Positions 8,582 through 18,664 of a stretch of 64,000 nt of DNA are shown here, piece after piece. Positions within the stretch are counted from its first letter, which is position 1. Every line of letters starts with the position of its first letter. A model generated the notes under the pieces. It was given only the letters and a program-made list of their open reading frames with translations, ran no database searches and was not told the origin of the DNA. The translations under genes were made by a program, and so were the position numbers. This stretch comes from Tritonibacter scottomollicae (GTDB lineage: Bacteria; Pseudomonadota; Alphaproteobacteria; Rhodobacterales; Rhodobacteraceae): contig NZ_PVUF01000004.1 in assembly GCF_003003215.1 (NCBI RefSeq), positions 1 to 64,000 on the forward strand, written 5' to 3'.

Positions 8582-9658
8582 TTACTCCGGGATCGAACCT
8601 TCGATACCTTCGACATAGAAATTCATGCCGGCAAGGGTTCCGTCGTCCGCAGTCTCACCTTCAGCAAGGAAGTCGGAGCCGTCCTGCTTTTTCAGCGGGC
8701 CAGTGAAAGGGTGGTACTCACCAGATGCCATTGCATCCTTCAGGGCCAGTGCTTCGGCTTTCACCTCGGCAGGAACTGCATCCGAGATCTCACCGATGCC
8801 GACCATGCCCGGGCCAATACCGTCCCATGTGTCAACAGAACTCCAAGTGCCGTCCATCACGGCCTTGGTGCGCGCGATGTAATAGGGCGCCCAGTCGTCA
8901 ATGATCGAGGATACGCGCGGGAAGGGCGCATATTCCGCCATGTCAGACGCCTGACCAAAGGTGACCACATTGCCCGCCGCCTGCGCTGCGGCCTGCGGTG
9001 CGGTGGAATCGGTGTGCTGCAGGATCACGTCGGCGCCTTGTTCGATCAGCACTTTTGCGGCGTCGGCTTCCTTGGCCGGGTCAAACCAGGTGAAGGCCCA
9101 GACGATCTTGAACTCGACGTCCGGGTTGACCTTCTTGGCGTGGATATAGGCGGAGTTGATGCCGCGGATCACTTCCGGGATCGGGTAGGAGCCGATGTAG
9201 CCGACGATGTTGCTCTCGGTCATATGGCCCGCGATGGTGCCCTGTACGGCGCGCCCCTCGTAAAACCGCGCGGAATAGGTCGAGACGTTCTCGGCGCGCT
9301 TGTAGCCGGTGGCGTGCTCGAACTTCACATCCGGGAATTTCTTTGCGACGTTGATGGTGGGATCCATGTAGCCAAAGGAGGTGGTGAAGATCAGGTCCGC
9401 GCCCTGCAGGGCCATCTGGGTGATCACGCGCTCGGCGTCGGGGCCTTCTGCGACGTTTTCCACATAGACGGTTTCGACCTTGTCGCCGAATTCTTCGACC
9501 ACGGCCTTGCGGGCCTGATCGTGTTCATAGGTCCAGCCGCCATCGCCGACGGGGCCGACGTAGACAAAGCCGACCTTGGTCTTGTCCTGGGCCAGCGCGC
9601 CACCGGCGGCCAGACCCAGCGCAACAGCAGCGCCGGTAAGAAGTTTGGTGAGTTTCAT
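8582..9658 (-). CDS. BMP-family ABC transporter solute-binding protein
   Basis: A 358-residue periplasmic protein with a signal peptide (LLTGAAVALGLAAGGALA, cleavage near residue 23; no lipobox Cys) followed by the Bmp/PnrA fold: KVGFVYVGPVGDGGWTYEHDQ at the start and FTTSFGYMDPTINVAKKFPDVKFEHATGYK in the middle. BMP-family proteins bind purine nucleosides, or bases in the Gram-negative branch. It is the last gene of a leftward operon after an ATPase and two permeases, themselves downstream of xdhABC, which supports a purine substrate. A terminator follows. Confidence 0.88.
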   Translation of the reverse strand: MKLTKLLTGAAVALGLAAGGALAQDKTKVGFVYVGPVGDGGWTYEHDQARKAVVEEFGDKVETVYVENVAEGPDAERVITQMALQGADLIFTTSFGYMDPTINVAKKFPDVKFEHATGYKRAENVSTYSARFYEGRAVQGTIAGHMTESNIVGYIGSYPIPEVIRGINSAYIHAKKVNPDVEFKIVWAFTWFDPAKEADAAKVLIEQGADVILQHTDSTAPQAAAQAAGNVVTFGQASDMAEYAPFPRVSSIIDDWAPYYIARTKAVMDGTWSSVDTWDGIGPGMVGIGEISDAVPAEVKAEALALKDAMASGEYHPFTGPLKKQDGSDFLAEGETADDGTLAGMNFYVEGIEGSIPE

Positions 9659-9778
9659 GAGATGGGTTCCCCCTGGTTGGTTCTAATGTTGTGACCCGCC
9701 CCGGTTCGCCCCGAAGCTGGATTTTGGTGTGCTCGCCCGCGCCGCAATGCGCCCCGGACGAGGAGACGCCCCCCGAAA

Positions 9779-10699
9779 TCAACGAGAGGCGTGGAAACTC
9801 CGGCCGAGCGACGCGGGCGCGCTGCTTTTGTCGGCGGACAGGATGACGAGCACCAGAATGGTGATCAGATAAGGTGACATTGCCAGATACTCCACCGGAA
9901 TGGCAACGCCCGCCGCCTGCAGATTGAGCTGAACCACGGTGACGCCGCCAAAAAGATAGGCGCCGAGCAACGCACGCCAGGGTTTCCAGCTGGCAAAGAC
10001 CACCAGTGCCAGGGCGATCCAGCCGATACCGGCCGTCATGCCTTCGGTCCACTGCGGCACCCGGATCAGGCTGATATAGGCGCCGCCAAGCCCGGCGCAG
10101 GCGCCGCCGAACAGGATCGCCAGGGTGCGGATCTTGACCACTTTGTAGCCCAGCGCATGAGCGGCCTCGTGATTTTCGCCCACCGCGCGCAGGATCAGCC
10201 CGGCCCGCGTGAATTTCAGCACCGCCCAGACGGCGGCGGTGAGCGCGATGCCGAAATAAAGCACCACGTCATGGGAGAACAGGATACGGCCCAAGATCGG
10301 CAGATCCGACAGCAGCGGCAGATCCACTCGTGCCATCTGCGGTGGTTTTACCCCCACATAGCGCTGCCCCATCAGCGCCGAAAGCCCCAGTCCGAACAGC
10401 GTCAGCGCCAAACCAGAGGCGACCTGATTGGCCAGCGCCAACTGCGTCAGCCCCGCAAACAGCAGCGACAGCGCCGCGCCCGCCACGGCGGCGGCGACAA
10501 ACCCCATGAGCGGCGAGCCAGTCTCCACCGCCGCGGCAAAGCCCGCGATGGCGCCCACGATCATCATGCCCTCGACCCCGAGGTTCAGGACACCGGATTT
10601 CTCCACCACCAGCTCGCCGATCGCGGCCAGTAACAGCGGCGTGGCTGCGACCATCAGCGAGGCGATGAGAAGGACCGGGTTAATTGCAGACAGATCCAT
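9779..10699 (-). CDS. ABC transporter permease (BMP-type, second subunit)
   Basis: A 306-residue inner-membrane permease of the BPD_transp_2 family with about eight to nine membrane segments. The family features GVLNLGVEGMMIVGAIAGF and LRAVGENHEAAHALGYKV are present. The ATG at 10699 overlaps the stop of the upstream permease (TGATG), fixing the start; a longer in-frame extension toward 11173 is antisense-like and rejected. It forms the transport channel together with the product of 10699-11781. Confidence 0.87.
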   Translation of the reverse strand: MDLSAINPVLLIASLMVAATPLLLAAIGELVVEKSGVLNLGVEGMMIVGAIAGFAAAVETGSPLMGFVAAAVAGAALSLLFAGLTQLALANQVASGLALTLFGLGLSALMGQRYVGVKPPQMARVDLPLLSDLPILGRILFSHDVVLYFGIALTAAVWAVLKFTRAGLILRAVGENHEAAHALGYKVVKIRTLAILFGGACAGLGGAYISLIRVPQWTEGMTAGIGWIALALVVFASWKPWRALLGAYLFGGVTVVQLNLQAAGVAIPVEYLAMSPYLITILVLVILSADKSSAPASLGRSFHASR

Positions 10700-11781
10700 C
10701 ACACGACCTCCGGCTTGCCAATTGAGATGCGAAAGTTGGTCAGCATGTCCAGCGCCAGAAGAAAGAACAGCAACATCCCCTGAAACACCTGGATAGCCGC
10801 CGAGGGCAGGCCCAGATTGCCCTGCGCGATGTCGCCGCCAATATAGGTCAGCGCCATCAGCCCCCCGGCCAGCAGGATGCCTACCGGATGCAGACGGCCC
10901 AGAAAGGCCACGATGATCGCGGTAAAGCCGTAGCCGACGTTGAAATCGATCGAGACCTGACCCGAGGGGCCGGAGACTTCGAACATGCCGGCAAGCCCGG
11001 CCAGCGCGCCCGAGGCGCCCAGACAGAACAGCACCAGCCGTGCCGGCTTCACCCCGGCAAACCGCGCCGCCCGCGGCGCCTCGCCGGTCAGGCGGATGTG
11101 GTAGCCCAGCATGTGCCGGTTCAGAAGCACGTAGGAGAAGATCACCGCGATCAGCGCCGCCACCACGCCCCAATGCATGCCGGTCCCGGCGATCAGCTCG
11201 GCGTTATGGGCACTGTCGTATTGCTGCAGGTTGCGCGAGCCGGGAAAGCCAAACCCTTCGGGGTTTTTCATCAATCCCAATGACATGGAGGCCAGAAATT
11301 GCTCCGCCACATAGACCAGCATCAGCGACACAAGGATCTCGTTGGTGCCGAACCGTGTCTTCAAAACCGCCGGGATCATCGCCCAGGCCCAGCCGCCAAA
11401 GGCGCCGGCCAGGATCATCAGCGGAAAGATGATCCAGGACTCCATCGGGTAGAAGGCCAACCCCACCCCCGCGCCGGTCAGCGCGCCGATGATGTATTGT
11501 CCTTCGGCGCCGATGTTCCAGATCCCGGCGCGGAACCCCAGTGACAGGCCAATGGCGATCAGCACCAGCGGCGCCCCTTTCACCAGAAGCTGCGGGCGGT
11601 AGTAAAAGGCGAACTCGCCAAACAGCGGTTCCCAGAAAATCGTGCGGATCGCCTCCACCGGAGGCTTGCCGAGGGCGGCAAACAACAGCCCCCCCATCAG
11701 CATGGTCGCCAGCACCGCCATCAGCGGTGTCGCCAGCGACCAGGCGCGCGACGGCTGCGGTCTTTTCTCTAACCGGATCAT
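10699..11781 (-). CDS. ABC transporter permease (BMP-type, first subunit)
   Basis: A 360-residue multi-spanning permease of the same family. The conserved segment GFRAGIWNIGAEGQYIIGALTGAG lies near the N-terminal third and ILLAGGLMALTYIGGDIAQ near the C-terminus. The start at 11781 (MIRLEKRPQ) is supported by AGAGGGA about 8 bp upstream. The upstream in-frame extension runs into a hairpin repeat (11822-11856) and is unlikely to be translated. It pairs with the 9779-10699 permease and the 11899-13419 ATPase. Confidence 0.86.
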   Translation of the reverse strand: MIRLEKRPQPSRAWSLATPLMAVLATMLMGGLLFAALGKPPVEAIRTIFWEPLFGEFAFYYRPQLLVKGAPLVLIAIGLSLGFRAGIWNIGAEGQYIIGALTGAGVGLAFYPMESWIIFPLMILAGAFGGWAWAMIPAVLKTRFGTNEILVSLMLVYVAEQFLASMSLGLMKNPEGFGFPGSRNLQQYDSAHNAELIAGTGMHWGVVAALIAVIFSYVLLNRHMLGYHIRLTGEAPRAARFAGVKPARLVLFCLGASGALAGLAGMFEVSGPSGQVSIDFNVGYGFTAIIVAFLGRLHPVGILLAGGLMALTYIGGDIAQGNLGLPSAAIQVFQGMLLFFLLALDMLTNFRISIGKPEVV

Positions 11782-11821
11782 CCCTATTGTCCCTCTTGGC
11801 CGGAAATTCGTGCTCCGGTCC

Positions 11822-11856
11822 TTTTCATCTTTTCCCAAATACCTCCGCCGGAGGCT
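11822..11856. repeat. Short copy of the hairpin repeat family
   Basis: The motif TTTTCATCTTTTCCCAAAT is followed by CCTCC-GCC-GGAGG. The left flank matches the copies in xdhB, xdhA and the nrdE-nrdF gap, but the second hairpin is missing. It lies in the 117-bp gap between the ATPase and the first permease. Confidence 0.6.
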
Positions 11857-11898
11857 TCTACCCCTGGAGCCATGCCCCCATGATGGCCGACAGAGGCG

Positions 11899-13419
11899 CT
11901 ACACATGCGCCACTTCCATGCCATGGGCGCCACCCATCATCAGGCCGATCTCGTCTACCGTCAGCTCCGCCGTGGGGCGGGGGGCGGACAGGCGGCCTTC
12001 GTTGAGGGCGGCAAAATTGTCCGAAATCTCCATCAGCTCATCGAGATCCTGGCTGATGCAGATCACCGCCGCGCCATTGGCGGCCAGATCCAGCAGCGCC
12101 TGGCGGATCGCTGCCGCCGCCGCCGCATCGACACCCCAGGTCGGCTGGTTTACGACCAAAACCTCGGGCCGTTGCAACACCTCGCGGCCAATGACGAATT
12201 TCTGCAGGTTGCCGCCCGACAGCGACCGGGCCGCATTCTCCGGCCCCGGCGTGCGCACGTCAAAGCCCTTGATGATCCTTTCGGCAAAGCTCCGGGTGGC
12301 GCCCCACTTCAGAAACCCTTTGTTATCCAGCCCCTCGCGCACCGACCCGGTCAGCAGCGCATTCTCGGTCAGGCTCATGTCGGGTGCTGCCGCATGGCCA
12401 AGCCGCTCTTCGGGCGCCGTCAGAACCCCGAGGCCACGCCGCGCGGTAGGCCCCATATGGCCAATGGGCTTGCCGTCGAACTTCACCGCATCGCGGGCGC
12501 AGGTCACCTCGCCGGACATCACCGACAGCAGCTCGTCCTGTCCGTTGCCCGCCACCCCGCCGATGCCGAGGATCTCGCCCCGGCGCACCGCCAGATGCAC
12601 GTTCTTCAGCGCGGTGCCAAAGGCAGAGGGCGCAGGCACCGACAGGCCGGTGATGTCCAGCGCCACCTCGCCAAACGCCTTGGCGCTGCGCTCCGGTGTC
12701 TTCAGCGCTGTGCCCACCATCAGCTCCGCCATGTCGCGCGCCGAGGTGTCGGCCGGCGTGCATTCGCCCACGTTCTTGCCCAGCCGCAGAATGGTCGCGT
12801 GGTCGCACAGCGTGCGGATTTCCTCCAGCTTGTGGCTGATATAGAGGATCGAGGTGCCCTCGCTTTTCAGCTTCTTCAGGGTCTCGAACAGGATCTCCAC
12901 CTCCTGCGGCGTCAGCACCGAGGTCGGCTCGTCCATGATCAGCAGCTTGGGGTCCTGCAACAGGCAGCGGATGATCTCCACCCGCTGACGCTCGCCCGCG
13001 GACAGATCGCCGACGGTGCGGAAGGGATCAAGCGGCAGGCCATAGGCCTCTGATACTTCGCGGATACGGGCGGCCAGATCGCGCAGGGCGGGCGGCTTCT
13101 CCATCCCCAGCGCGATATTCTCGGCCACGTTGAGCGCGTCAAACAGCGAGAAATGCTGGAATACCATGGCGATGCCGTCAGCCCGCGCCTGGCGCGGCTC
13201 GGCGGGCTCATAGGGCGCGCCACGCAGGATCATCCGACCGCTGTCGGGCTTCACCAGACCATAGATCATCTTCACCAGCGTCGATTTCCCGGCGCCGTTT
13301 TCGCCGAGGAGCGCATGCACCTCGCCCTCGCCGATGGCAAAGGAGACGGAGTCATTGGCCACAACGCCGGGGTAGGCCTTGGTGAGACCTTCGAGGGTCA
13401 ATAGGGGGGGCGTGCTCAC
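11899..13419 (-). CDS. BMP-type ABC transporter ATP-binding protein (double NBD)
   Basis: A 506-residue protein with two fused ABC domains, as in RbsA/BMP-type importers. Domain 1 has Walker A GENGAGKST, a signature region LSAGERQRVEI and Walker B LLIMDEPT. Domain 2 (about 255-500) has the signature LSGGNLQKFVIGREV, but its Walker B reads VLVVNQPTWGVD, lacking the catalytic Glu; as I recall, this asymmetry is common in this subfamily. It overlaps xdhC by 4 bp, so the transporter is part of the xanthine dehydrogenase operon. Confidence 0.9.
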   Translation of the reverse strand: MSTPPLLTLEGLTKAYPGVVANDSVSFAIGEGEVHALLGENGAGKSTLVKMIYGLVKPDSGRMILRGAPYEPAEPRQARADGIAMVFQHFSLFDALNVAENIALGMEKPPALRDLAARIREVSEAYGLPLDPFRTVGDLSAGERQRVEIIRCLLQDPKLLIMDEPTSVLTPQEVEILFETLKKLKSEGTSILYISHKLEEIRTLCDHATILRLGKNVGECTPADTSARDMAELMVGTALKTPERSAKAFGEVALDITGLSVPAPSAFGTALKNVHLAVRRGEILGIGGVAGNGQDELLSVMSGEVTCARDAVKFDGKPIGHMGPTARRGLGVLTAPEERLGHAAAPDMSLTENALLTGSVREGLDNKGFLKWGATRSFAERIIKGFDVRTPGPENAARSLSGGNLQKFVIGREVLQRPEVLVVNQPTWGVDAAAAAAIRQALLDLAANGAAVICISQDLDELMEISDNFAALNEGRLSAPRPTAELTVDEIGLMMGGAHGMEVAHV

Positions 13420-14363
13420 GCGCTGTGCTCCTTGTTCAGCTCGGTATTCCGGTCCGCGCGCCGTGACAGCGCCATGAGTTCTGCGGCCACGCCGATGGCG
13501 ATGGCCTGAGGGTGTTTGCCCAGTTCGGGCAGGCCGATCGGGCAGGTAAGGCGGGCAATCTGCTCCTGCGAATGCCCCAGGTCAGACAGACGCGCCCGAA
13601 ACCGCGCCCATTTGGTTTTTGATCCGATCAGCCCGGCAAAGCCGAAGCCATGTCCCAGCAGGGCGTGGCATAGCGCCAGATCCAGCTGATGGGAATAGGT
13701 CAGGATCAGATGCTGGGCGTCCGGAGCCGCATGCGGTACGAGCCGCTCTGGCGCTCGCTCGGGCAGGGCGGTGACGCCGGCGGGAATACTGTCGGGAAAC
13801 TTCTCCGCGCTCACATCCACCCATGTGATATCCAGATCCGGCAATGGGGCCAGCACCTCTGCCAGGGCCCGGCCCACATGACCGGCACCCCAGATCCACA
13901 GCGATTGGCTGGGGCGATGCACCGGTTCCACCATCCAGCCCTGCAGCAGCTGAGCCTCGGGGCGTTGGCCCTGGTTGCGGGCGGCATTGAGCAGACGGCT
14001 CACAGCCAGCGGTTGCGATCCCGGAGCGGTCGCGCGGACCACAACGTCCTGATCCGGATCGGGCAGGTCTGCGGCAGTGTAGACTTCGCTCAGCAGGGTG
14101 ACGGAACCGCCACAGCATTGCCCCAGATCCGGCCCCAGCGCATGGGTGCTCAGGCGGCGGGGCATGTTCTGGCCGCGCGCCAGTTCCGCCGCCTCGTATT
14201 CCAGTGCGCCGCCGCCGATGGTGCCCGATTGCCCGCCATCCCAGACCAGCATCGCCGCGCCCACCTCGCGGGGGGAGGAGCCTTTGACCTGAGCCACCAC
14301 CACGCGGGTGACGCGGGCATGGGCTGCGACCGCGTCCCTCAGGGCCTCCAGATCAAACGCCAT
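13416..14363 (-). CDS. xdhC: Xanthine dehydrogenase accessory protein XdhC
   Basis: A 315-residue XdhC/CoxI family protein. This family binds the molybdenum cofactor, promotes its sulfuration and inserts it into XdhB. The N-terminal part has VVVAQVKGSSPREVGAAMLV and GTIGGGALEYEA; the C-terminal Rossmann part has LWIWGAGHVGRALAEVLAPLP. The start at 14363 is inside the last codons of xdhB (11-bp overlap), which indicates translational coupling. An upstream extension to 14684 is antisense to xdhB coding and is not homologous to XdhC. Confidence 0.9.
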   Translation of the reverse strand: MAFDLEALRDAVAAHARVTRVVVAQVKGSSPREVGAAMLVWDGGQSGTIGGGALEYEAAELARGQNMPRRLSTHALGPDLGQCCGGSVTLLSEVYTAADLPDPDQDVVVRATAPGSQPLAVSRLLNAARNQGQRPEAQLLQGWMVEPVHRPSQSLWIWGAGHVGRALAEVLAPLPDLDITWVDVSAEKFPDSIPAGVTALPERAPERLVPHAAPDAQHLILTYSHQLDLALCHALLGHGFGFAGLIGSKTKWARFRARLSDLGHSQEQIARLTCPIGLPELGKHPQAIAIGVAAELMALSRRADRNTELNKEHSA

Positions 14364-16722
14364 TCTGCACCTGTCCGATCGCGCGCCAGATCTCCTCCGC
14401 CGTGGCCGGCGCATTGAGATGCGGATAGGCCGCGCCATAGGCCCCGACCGCATCCGACAATGCCAGCCAGGCGGAAATCCCCAGCATGAAAGGCGGCTCG
14501 CCCACCGCCTTGGAGCGATAAATGGTCTCTTCCCGGTTCGGCGCATCATAAAGCGCCACATTGAACACATCGGGACGGTCCGAGCAGGCGGGGATCTTGT
14601 AGGTGGAGGGCGCATGGGTCCGCAATTGCCCCTTGCCGTCCCAGACCAGTTCTTCGGTGGTGAGCCAGCCGACCCCCTGCACATAGGCCCCTTCGACCTG
14701 ACCGATATCCAGCGCCGGGTTCAACGAGGCGCCGGCATCATGCAGGATATCGCAACGCAGGATGCGGTTCTCGCCCGTCAGACGATCCACCACAACCTCG
14801 GTCACCGCAGCGCCATAGGCAAAGTAGAAAAACGGTCGCCCCTGGCCCTTGATCCGGTCCCACTCCAGCGAGGGCGTCTTGTAATACCCCGTAGCCGACA
14901 GGCTGACACGCCCGGTGTAGCAGAGCATCGCAGCCGCCTCGAAGGAGATCTCCTCCGCGCCGATGCGCACAATGTCGCCCCCAAAGACCACCGCCGAGGC
15001 GGGCTGTTGATAGGTCTCAGCCAGATGCGCCACCATGCGGTCGCGGATGGTGTCACAGGCGGCCTTCACTGCCATCCCGTTGAGGTCCGAACCCGAAGAG
15101 GCCGCCGTGGCGGAGGTATTGGGCACCTTGGCGGTATCGGTTGCGGTGATCTTCACCCGCTCCAGATCAACCCCAAACCGCGCGGCCGCCACCTGCGCCA
15201 CCTTCTGGAACAGCCCCTGTCCCATCTCGGTGCCACCGTGATTGAGATGGATCGAGCCATCCTGGTAGACATGCACCAGCGCACCGGCCTGGTTGAGATG
15301 GGTCAGGGTGAAGGAAATCCCGAATTTCACTGGCGAAAACGCAATCCCGCGCTTCAGCCGGTCATTTCCTGCGTTCCAGTCCGCAATCTCTGCCCGCCGC
15401 GCCGTATAGCCCGAGCTCTCCAACAATTGTGCCGTCATCTCATGCAGCTCAAAGTCAGTCACCTCCATGCCGTAGGGGGTGCTATTGTCCTTCATCTTTT
15501 CAGAAATATCTCGGGGGGAGGCCGCAGGCCGGGGGGCAGAGCCCCCGTTATCCGTAGCAGTGGCAGATCCCCCGGCTGCAGGCGCATCATAATAATTCCG
15601 CAGCCGCACCGCGACCGGGTCCAGCCCCAACACATGCGCGGCGTGATCCATCACCCGCTCGATGCCAACCATGCCCTGCGGGCCGCCAAAGCCGCGATAG
15701 GCGGTGGCGCTTTGCAGATTGGTCTTCAGTCGATGGCTCTCGATACGGATCGCAGGGATGGCATAGGCATTGTCGGCGTGCAGCATAGCCCGGTCGGCGA
15801 CCGGCAGCGACAGATCCTGCGCCCAGCCACAATTCACCAGATGGGTGAACTCAATGCCCGCAATCCGTCCCTCGGCATCAAACCCGGCCCGGTAGGAGAT
15901 GCGAAACGCGTGGCGTTTGCCGGTGATGGTCATGTCGTCATCGCGGTCATAACGCATCTTGCAGGTTTTTCCGGTGTGCCGCGCCGCCACGGCGCAAGAC
16001 ACGGCCAGCGCGTTGCCCTGGCTTTCCTTGCCGCCAAAGCCACCACCCATGCGGCGGGTCTCCACCCTGACGCTGTGCATCGGCAGGCCAATGGCCTCGG
16101 CCACCTTGTGCTGGATCTCGGTCGGGTGCTGGGTGGAGGAGTTGACGATCATGCCGCCATCCTCCTGCGGCATCGCCAGCGCGGCTTGCCCTTCGAGGTA
16201 GAAATGTTCCTGCCCGCCGAGCTCGAACGTGTCCTCGATGACATGTCGCGCGGCGTCGATGGCGGCCGCAGCATCGCCTTTCTGATAGATGCGCGGGCCG
16301 TCCTCGAACCGGCTGTTTGCGGCCAGCGCCGCCTCCAGTGTCAGCAGCGCCTCTTCCTCGGCATACTCAACATCGCCCTTGCGCGCGGCGACGCGAGCGG
16401 CGCGATGCGAGGTGGCCACCACCAGAAACACCGGCTGACCGAGGTAATGCACCTCCCCGGCCGCCAACAGCGGTTCGTCATGCAGCGATGGCGAGACGTC
16501 ATTGTCAAACGGCAGATCGTCGGCGGTCAGCACCGCGACCACGCCCTTGCTGGCCCGCACCGCATCGAGGTCCATGGCGGTGATCCGGCCCTTGGCAATC
16601 TGCGACAGGCCAAAGGCCAGATGCAGCGTGCCTTTTGGCGTCGGGATGTCATCCACATAGCGCGCCTGACCGGTCACATGCAGGGCGGCGGCGTCATGGG
16701 GCAGGGGGTGTGCAACGCTCAT
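14353..16722 (-). CDS. xdhB: Xanthine dehydrogenase molybdopterin-binding subunit XdhB, with in-frame repeat insertion
   Basis: A 789-residue molybdenum subunit that oxidises hypoxanthine/xanthine at the Mo centre. It has the N-terminal [23 protein letters not shown], a Moco-binding [23 protein letters not shown] and the catalytic-Glu motif [11 protein letters not shown] (near residue 740). Residues about 393-412 ([19 protein letters not shown] region) are encoded by a hairpin repeat element (15489-15546) found elsewhere in the window between genes; normal XdhB goes almost directly from the NFYD-type segment to the TPY segment. The reading frame stays open across the insertion. It overlaps xdhA by 4 bp and xdhC by 11 bp. 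Confidence 0.92.
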   Translation of the reverse strand: MSVAHPLPHDAAALHVTGQARYVDDIPTPKGTLHLAFGLSQIAKGRITAMDLDAVRASKGVVAVLTADDLPFDNDVSPSLHDEPLLAAGEVHYLGQPVFLVVATSHRAARVAARKGDVEYAEEEALLTLEAALAANSRFEDGPRIYQKGDAAAAIDAARHVIEDTFELGGQEHFYLEGQAALAMPQEDGGMIVNSSTQHPTEIQHKVAEAIGLPMHSVRVETRRMGGGFGGKESQGNALAVSCAVAARHTGKTCKMRYDRDDDMTITGKRHAFRISYRAGFDAEGRIAGIEFTHLVNCGWAQDLSLPVADRAMLHADNAYAIPAIRIESHRLKTNLQSATAYRGFGGPQGMVGIERVMDHAAHVLGLDPVAVRLRNYYDAPAAGGSATATDNGGSAPRPAASPRDISEKMKDNSTPYGMEVTDFELHEMTAQLLESSGYTARRAEIADWNAGNDRLKRGIAFSPVKFGISFTLTHLNQAGALVHVYQDGSIHLNHGGTEMGQGLFQKVAQVAAARFGVDLERVKITATDTAKVPNTSATAASSGSDLNGMAVKAACDTIRDRMVAHLAETYQQPASAVVFGGDIVRIGAEEISFEAAAMLCYTGRVSLSATGYYKTPSLEWDRIKGQGRPFFYFAYGAAVTEVVVDRLTGENRILRCDILHDAGASLNPALDIGQVEGAYVQGVGWLTTEELVWDGKGQLRTHAPSTYKIPACSDRPDVFNVALYDAPNREETIYRSKAVGEPPFMLGISAWLALSDAVGAYGAAYPHLNAPATAEEIWRAIGQVQNGV
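15489..15546. repeat. Hairpin repeat element inserted in frame in xdhB
   Basis: On the plus strand this is CCTTCATCTTTTCAGAAATA, then TCTC, a G-run, a small stem GGCC-GCA-GGCC and a larger stem GGGGGC-A-GAGCCCCC-type hairpin. It is nearly identical, in inverted orientation, to the element in xdhA (17594-17653) and similar to the intergenic one at 60267-60328. Confidence 0.85.
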
Positions 16723-18143
16723 TGGCTCACCTCCAGCACATGGGATGGCGCGCCGTTCAGATCGGTGAAGTAGCGCATCAACATGTTGCGGGCAGTCTGC
16801 TGCCGGTAGCTGGCAGAGGCGCGCATGTCGCTCATTGGGGTGAAATCGGCATCAAGGGCCGCCTGTGCCGCCTGGATCGTCGCCGCAGTCCAGGGCTGGC
16901 CGATCAGCGCGGCCTCCACATGAGCAGCGCGTTTCGGGATGCCGGCCATGCCGCCAAAGGCGATCACTGCGGCTGTGACGCTGCCGTTCACCACGGTCAC
17001 GTTGAAGGCGCCAAGCACGGCAGAGATGTCCTGATCGAAACGTTTGGAGAGTTTGTAGACCCGCAAGGCATCGGGCTGGCGGTCAAAGCTGACTACTTCG
17101 ACAAATTCTCCCGGGGCGCGGTCCTGCTTGCCATAGTCGACAAAGAAATCCTGCAGCGGCAGGGTGCGGCGCGCCTCGCCTTTTCGCAGGTGCAGGGTTG
17201 CGCGCAAGGCGATCAGCGCGGGTGGGTTGTCCCCGATGGGCGAGCCATTGGCGATATTGCCGCCAATGGTCGCCGCCGCGCGCACCTGCTGGCTGGCGTA
17301 ACGGCGGATCATCTCGGCATAAGAGGGATGCAGCGGCGCGAGGGCCTCCCGCACCCGGTTCATGTCGGCCATGGCGCCGATGCGGACCTCGCTGTCGGTC
17401 ACGGTGATCTGTTTCAGGTCGGTGCAGCCGTCGAGGAAGATCACGTCATCAAGATCGCGCAATTGTTTGGTGACCCAGAGGCCCACATCGGTCGCCCCGG
17501 CGATCAGCGTTGCCTTGGGGCGGGCGGCATAGGCTGTGGCCAGCGCGTCCGAGGAAGTGGGGCGCAGGGTGTTTGACGGCGCAGCTGCTGTTGCGGGGGG
17601 CTCTGCCCCCCGGTCTGCGACCTCCCCCCGAGATATTTCTGAAAAGATGAAGGACCTGTCCGCCGCGATCCAGTCCGGAACGGGGGCGGCCTGTGCGGCC
17701 TCGGCGGCGCGGATGATCGGCGCGTATCCGGTGCAGCGGCAGAGGTTGCCGGCCAGCTGGTCGTCGTGGTCGGTGGCGCCATTTGTATGAGCGGTGACCA
17801 TCGACATGATGAAACCCGGGGTGCAGAAGCCGCATTGGCTGCCGTGCTGCTCCACCATCGCCTGCTGCACCGGGTGCAGAACACCGTCGGGGCTTGCCGC
17901 GCCCTCGACCGTGCGGATGGATTTGCCCTGCAGCTGCGGCAAGAACAGGATGCAGGCGTTCAGCGCCCTGACGCCGTCCTGATCGGTGACCATGACCGTG
18001 CAGGCGCCGCAATCACCTTCGTTGCAACCTTCCTTGGTGCCGGTGAGGCCGCGGTCGTCGCGCAACCAGTCGAGAAGCGTGGTGGTCGGCTCGGTGTCTG
18101 GAAGCGAGACCTCTTCACCATTGAGATGAAAGGTGATCGTCAT
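16719..18143 (-). CDS. xdhA: Xanthine dehydrogenase small subunit XdhA (2Fe-2S and FAD domains), with in-frame repeat insertion
   Basis: A 474-residue electron-transfer subunit. The plant-type 2Fe-2S cluster ligands are Cys 40, 45, 48 and 64 ([11 protein letters not shown]...NAC). The second cluster uses Cys 104, 107, 135 and 137 (CGFC, CRC). The FAD domain starts near 211 ([12 protein letters not shown]) and continues with [19 protein letters not shown]. Residues about 164-184 ([19 protein letters not shown]) in the linker are encoded by a hairpin repeat (17594-17653) in the opposite orientation to the one in xdhB. It is the first gene of the xdhABC-transporter operon, divergent from the arsenic operon. 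Confidence 0.92.
   Translation of the reverse strand: MTITFHLNGEEVSLPDTEPTTTLLDWLRDDRGLTGTKEGCNEGDCGACTVMVTDQDGVRALNACILFLPQLQGKSIRTVEGAASPDGVLHPVQQAMVEQHGSQCGFCTPGFIMSMVTAHTNGATDHDDQLAGNLCRCTGYAPIIRAAEAAQAAPVPDWIAADRSFIFSEISRGEVADRGAEPPATAAAPSNTLRPTSSDALATAYAARPKATLIAGATDVGLWVTKQLRDLDDVIFLDGCTDLKQITVTDSEVRIGAMADMNRVREALAPLHPSYAEMIRRYASQQVRAAATIGGNIANGSPIGDNPPALIALRATLHLRKGEARRTLPLQDFFVDYGKQDRAPGEFVEVVSFDRQPDALRVYKLSKRFDQDISAVLGAFNVTVVNGSVTAAVIAFGGMAGIPKRAAHVEAALIGQPWTAATIQAAQAALDADFTPMSDMRASASYRQQTARNMLMRYFTDLNGAPSHVLEVSQ
17594..17653. repeat. Hairpin repeat element inserted in frame in xdhA
   Basis: This is the reverse complement of the xdhB copy. The small stem is GGTC-GCA-GACC here versus GGCC-GCA-GGCC in xdhB, a compensated base-pair change, so the hairpin is kept although the bases differ. 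It is read in frame between the iron-sulfur and FAD domains. Confidence 0.85.
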
Positions 18144-18664
18144 CTTGAAAGCCAGTCGCGTTACCCTGTTGCCCCATGCTGCGCGGCCTTCGATGCGACG
18201 TAGAAGGGGGCGCGGGGTTGTGTCCTATTGTCACGTTCAGCTTGTGAGGGCCGGAACGCCAAAGCAAGACCTAATGCCGGGCCCAAACCGGCAATGGAAC
18301 CTCGCTGGCGCGTTTGGCGTATGGCAAGCATTGCGCGACTACCTTTTGATTTGTAACAATTTTGCGCAAGCGATGCTATGGCAGAACGTGCTTTGAGACG
18401 TAGGAGTTTCAAAAAAATCCATAGAATGGATGAACATCTTTTAAGCGGGCCGTCCAGGTGTCTGCAAAGGTGTAAAACCCATGCCGGCGTTCGAAGCGTC
18501 ATTTCAATCGGTCTGAATGTCCGTAAGGGACATGCAAGGACCGGGGGCGGGCCTTCGGATGACTGCTATCTTCCTCTCTTCAAGGCAGACACACACCTTA
18601 CATGTGCAGGGCGCCACCGATGTTTTTGCTTGCTGAAACTTTATATTTCGATAAAACGCGAAAT
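18144..18664. other. Divergent intergenic region between xdhA and the arsenic operon
   Basis: About 520 bp without a convincing gene. It should contain the xdhA promoter (leftward) and the ars promoter (rightward). A 6-bp inverted repeat ATCCAT-AGA-ATGGAT lies at 18417-18431 next to an A-run. The clear palindrome at 18643-18666 is listed separately. No -35/-10 pair can be assigned with confidence. Confidence 0.5.

Noticed and set aside
14308-16773. Long plus-strand open frame opposite xdhB
   Set aside because: Same reason; XdhB motifs on the other strand explain this DNA completely.
18417-18431. ATCCAT-AGA-ATGGAT inverted repeat resembling the 45474-45507 operator
   Set aside because: The half-sites match but the spacer is 3 bp instead of 1, and there is a single copy in an unrelated promoter region; likely chance, although a genome scan could revisit it.
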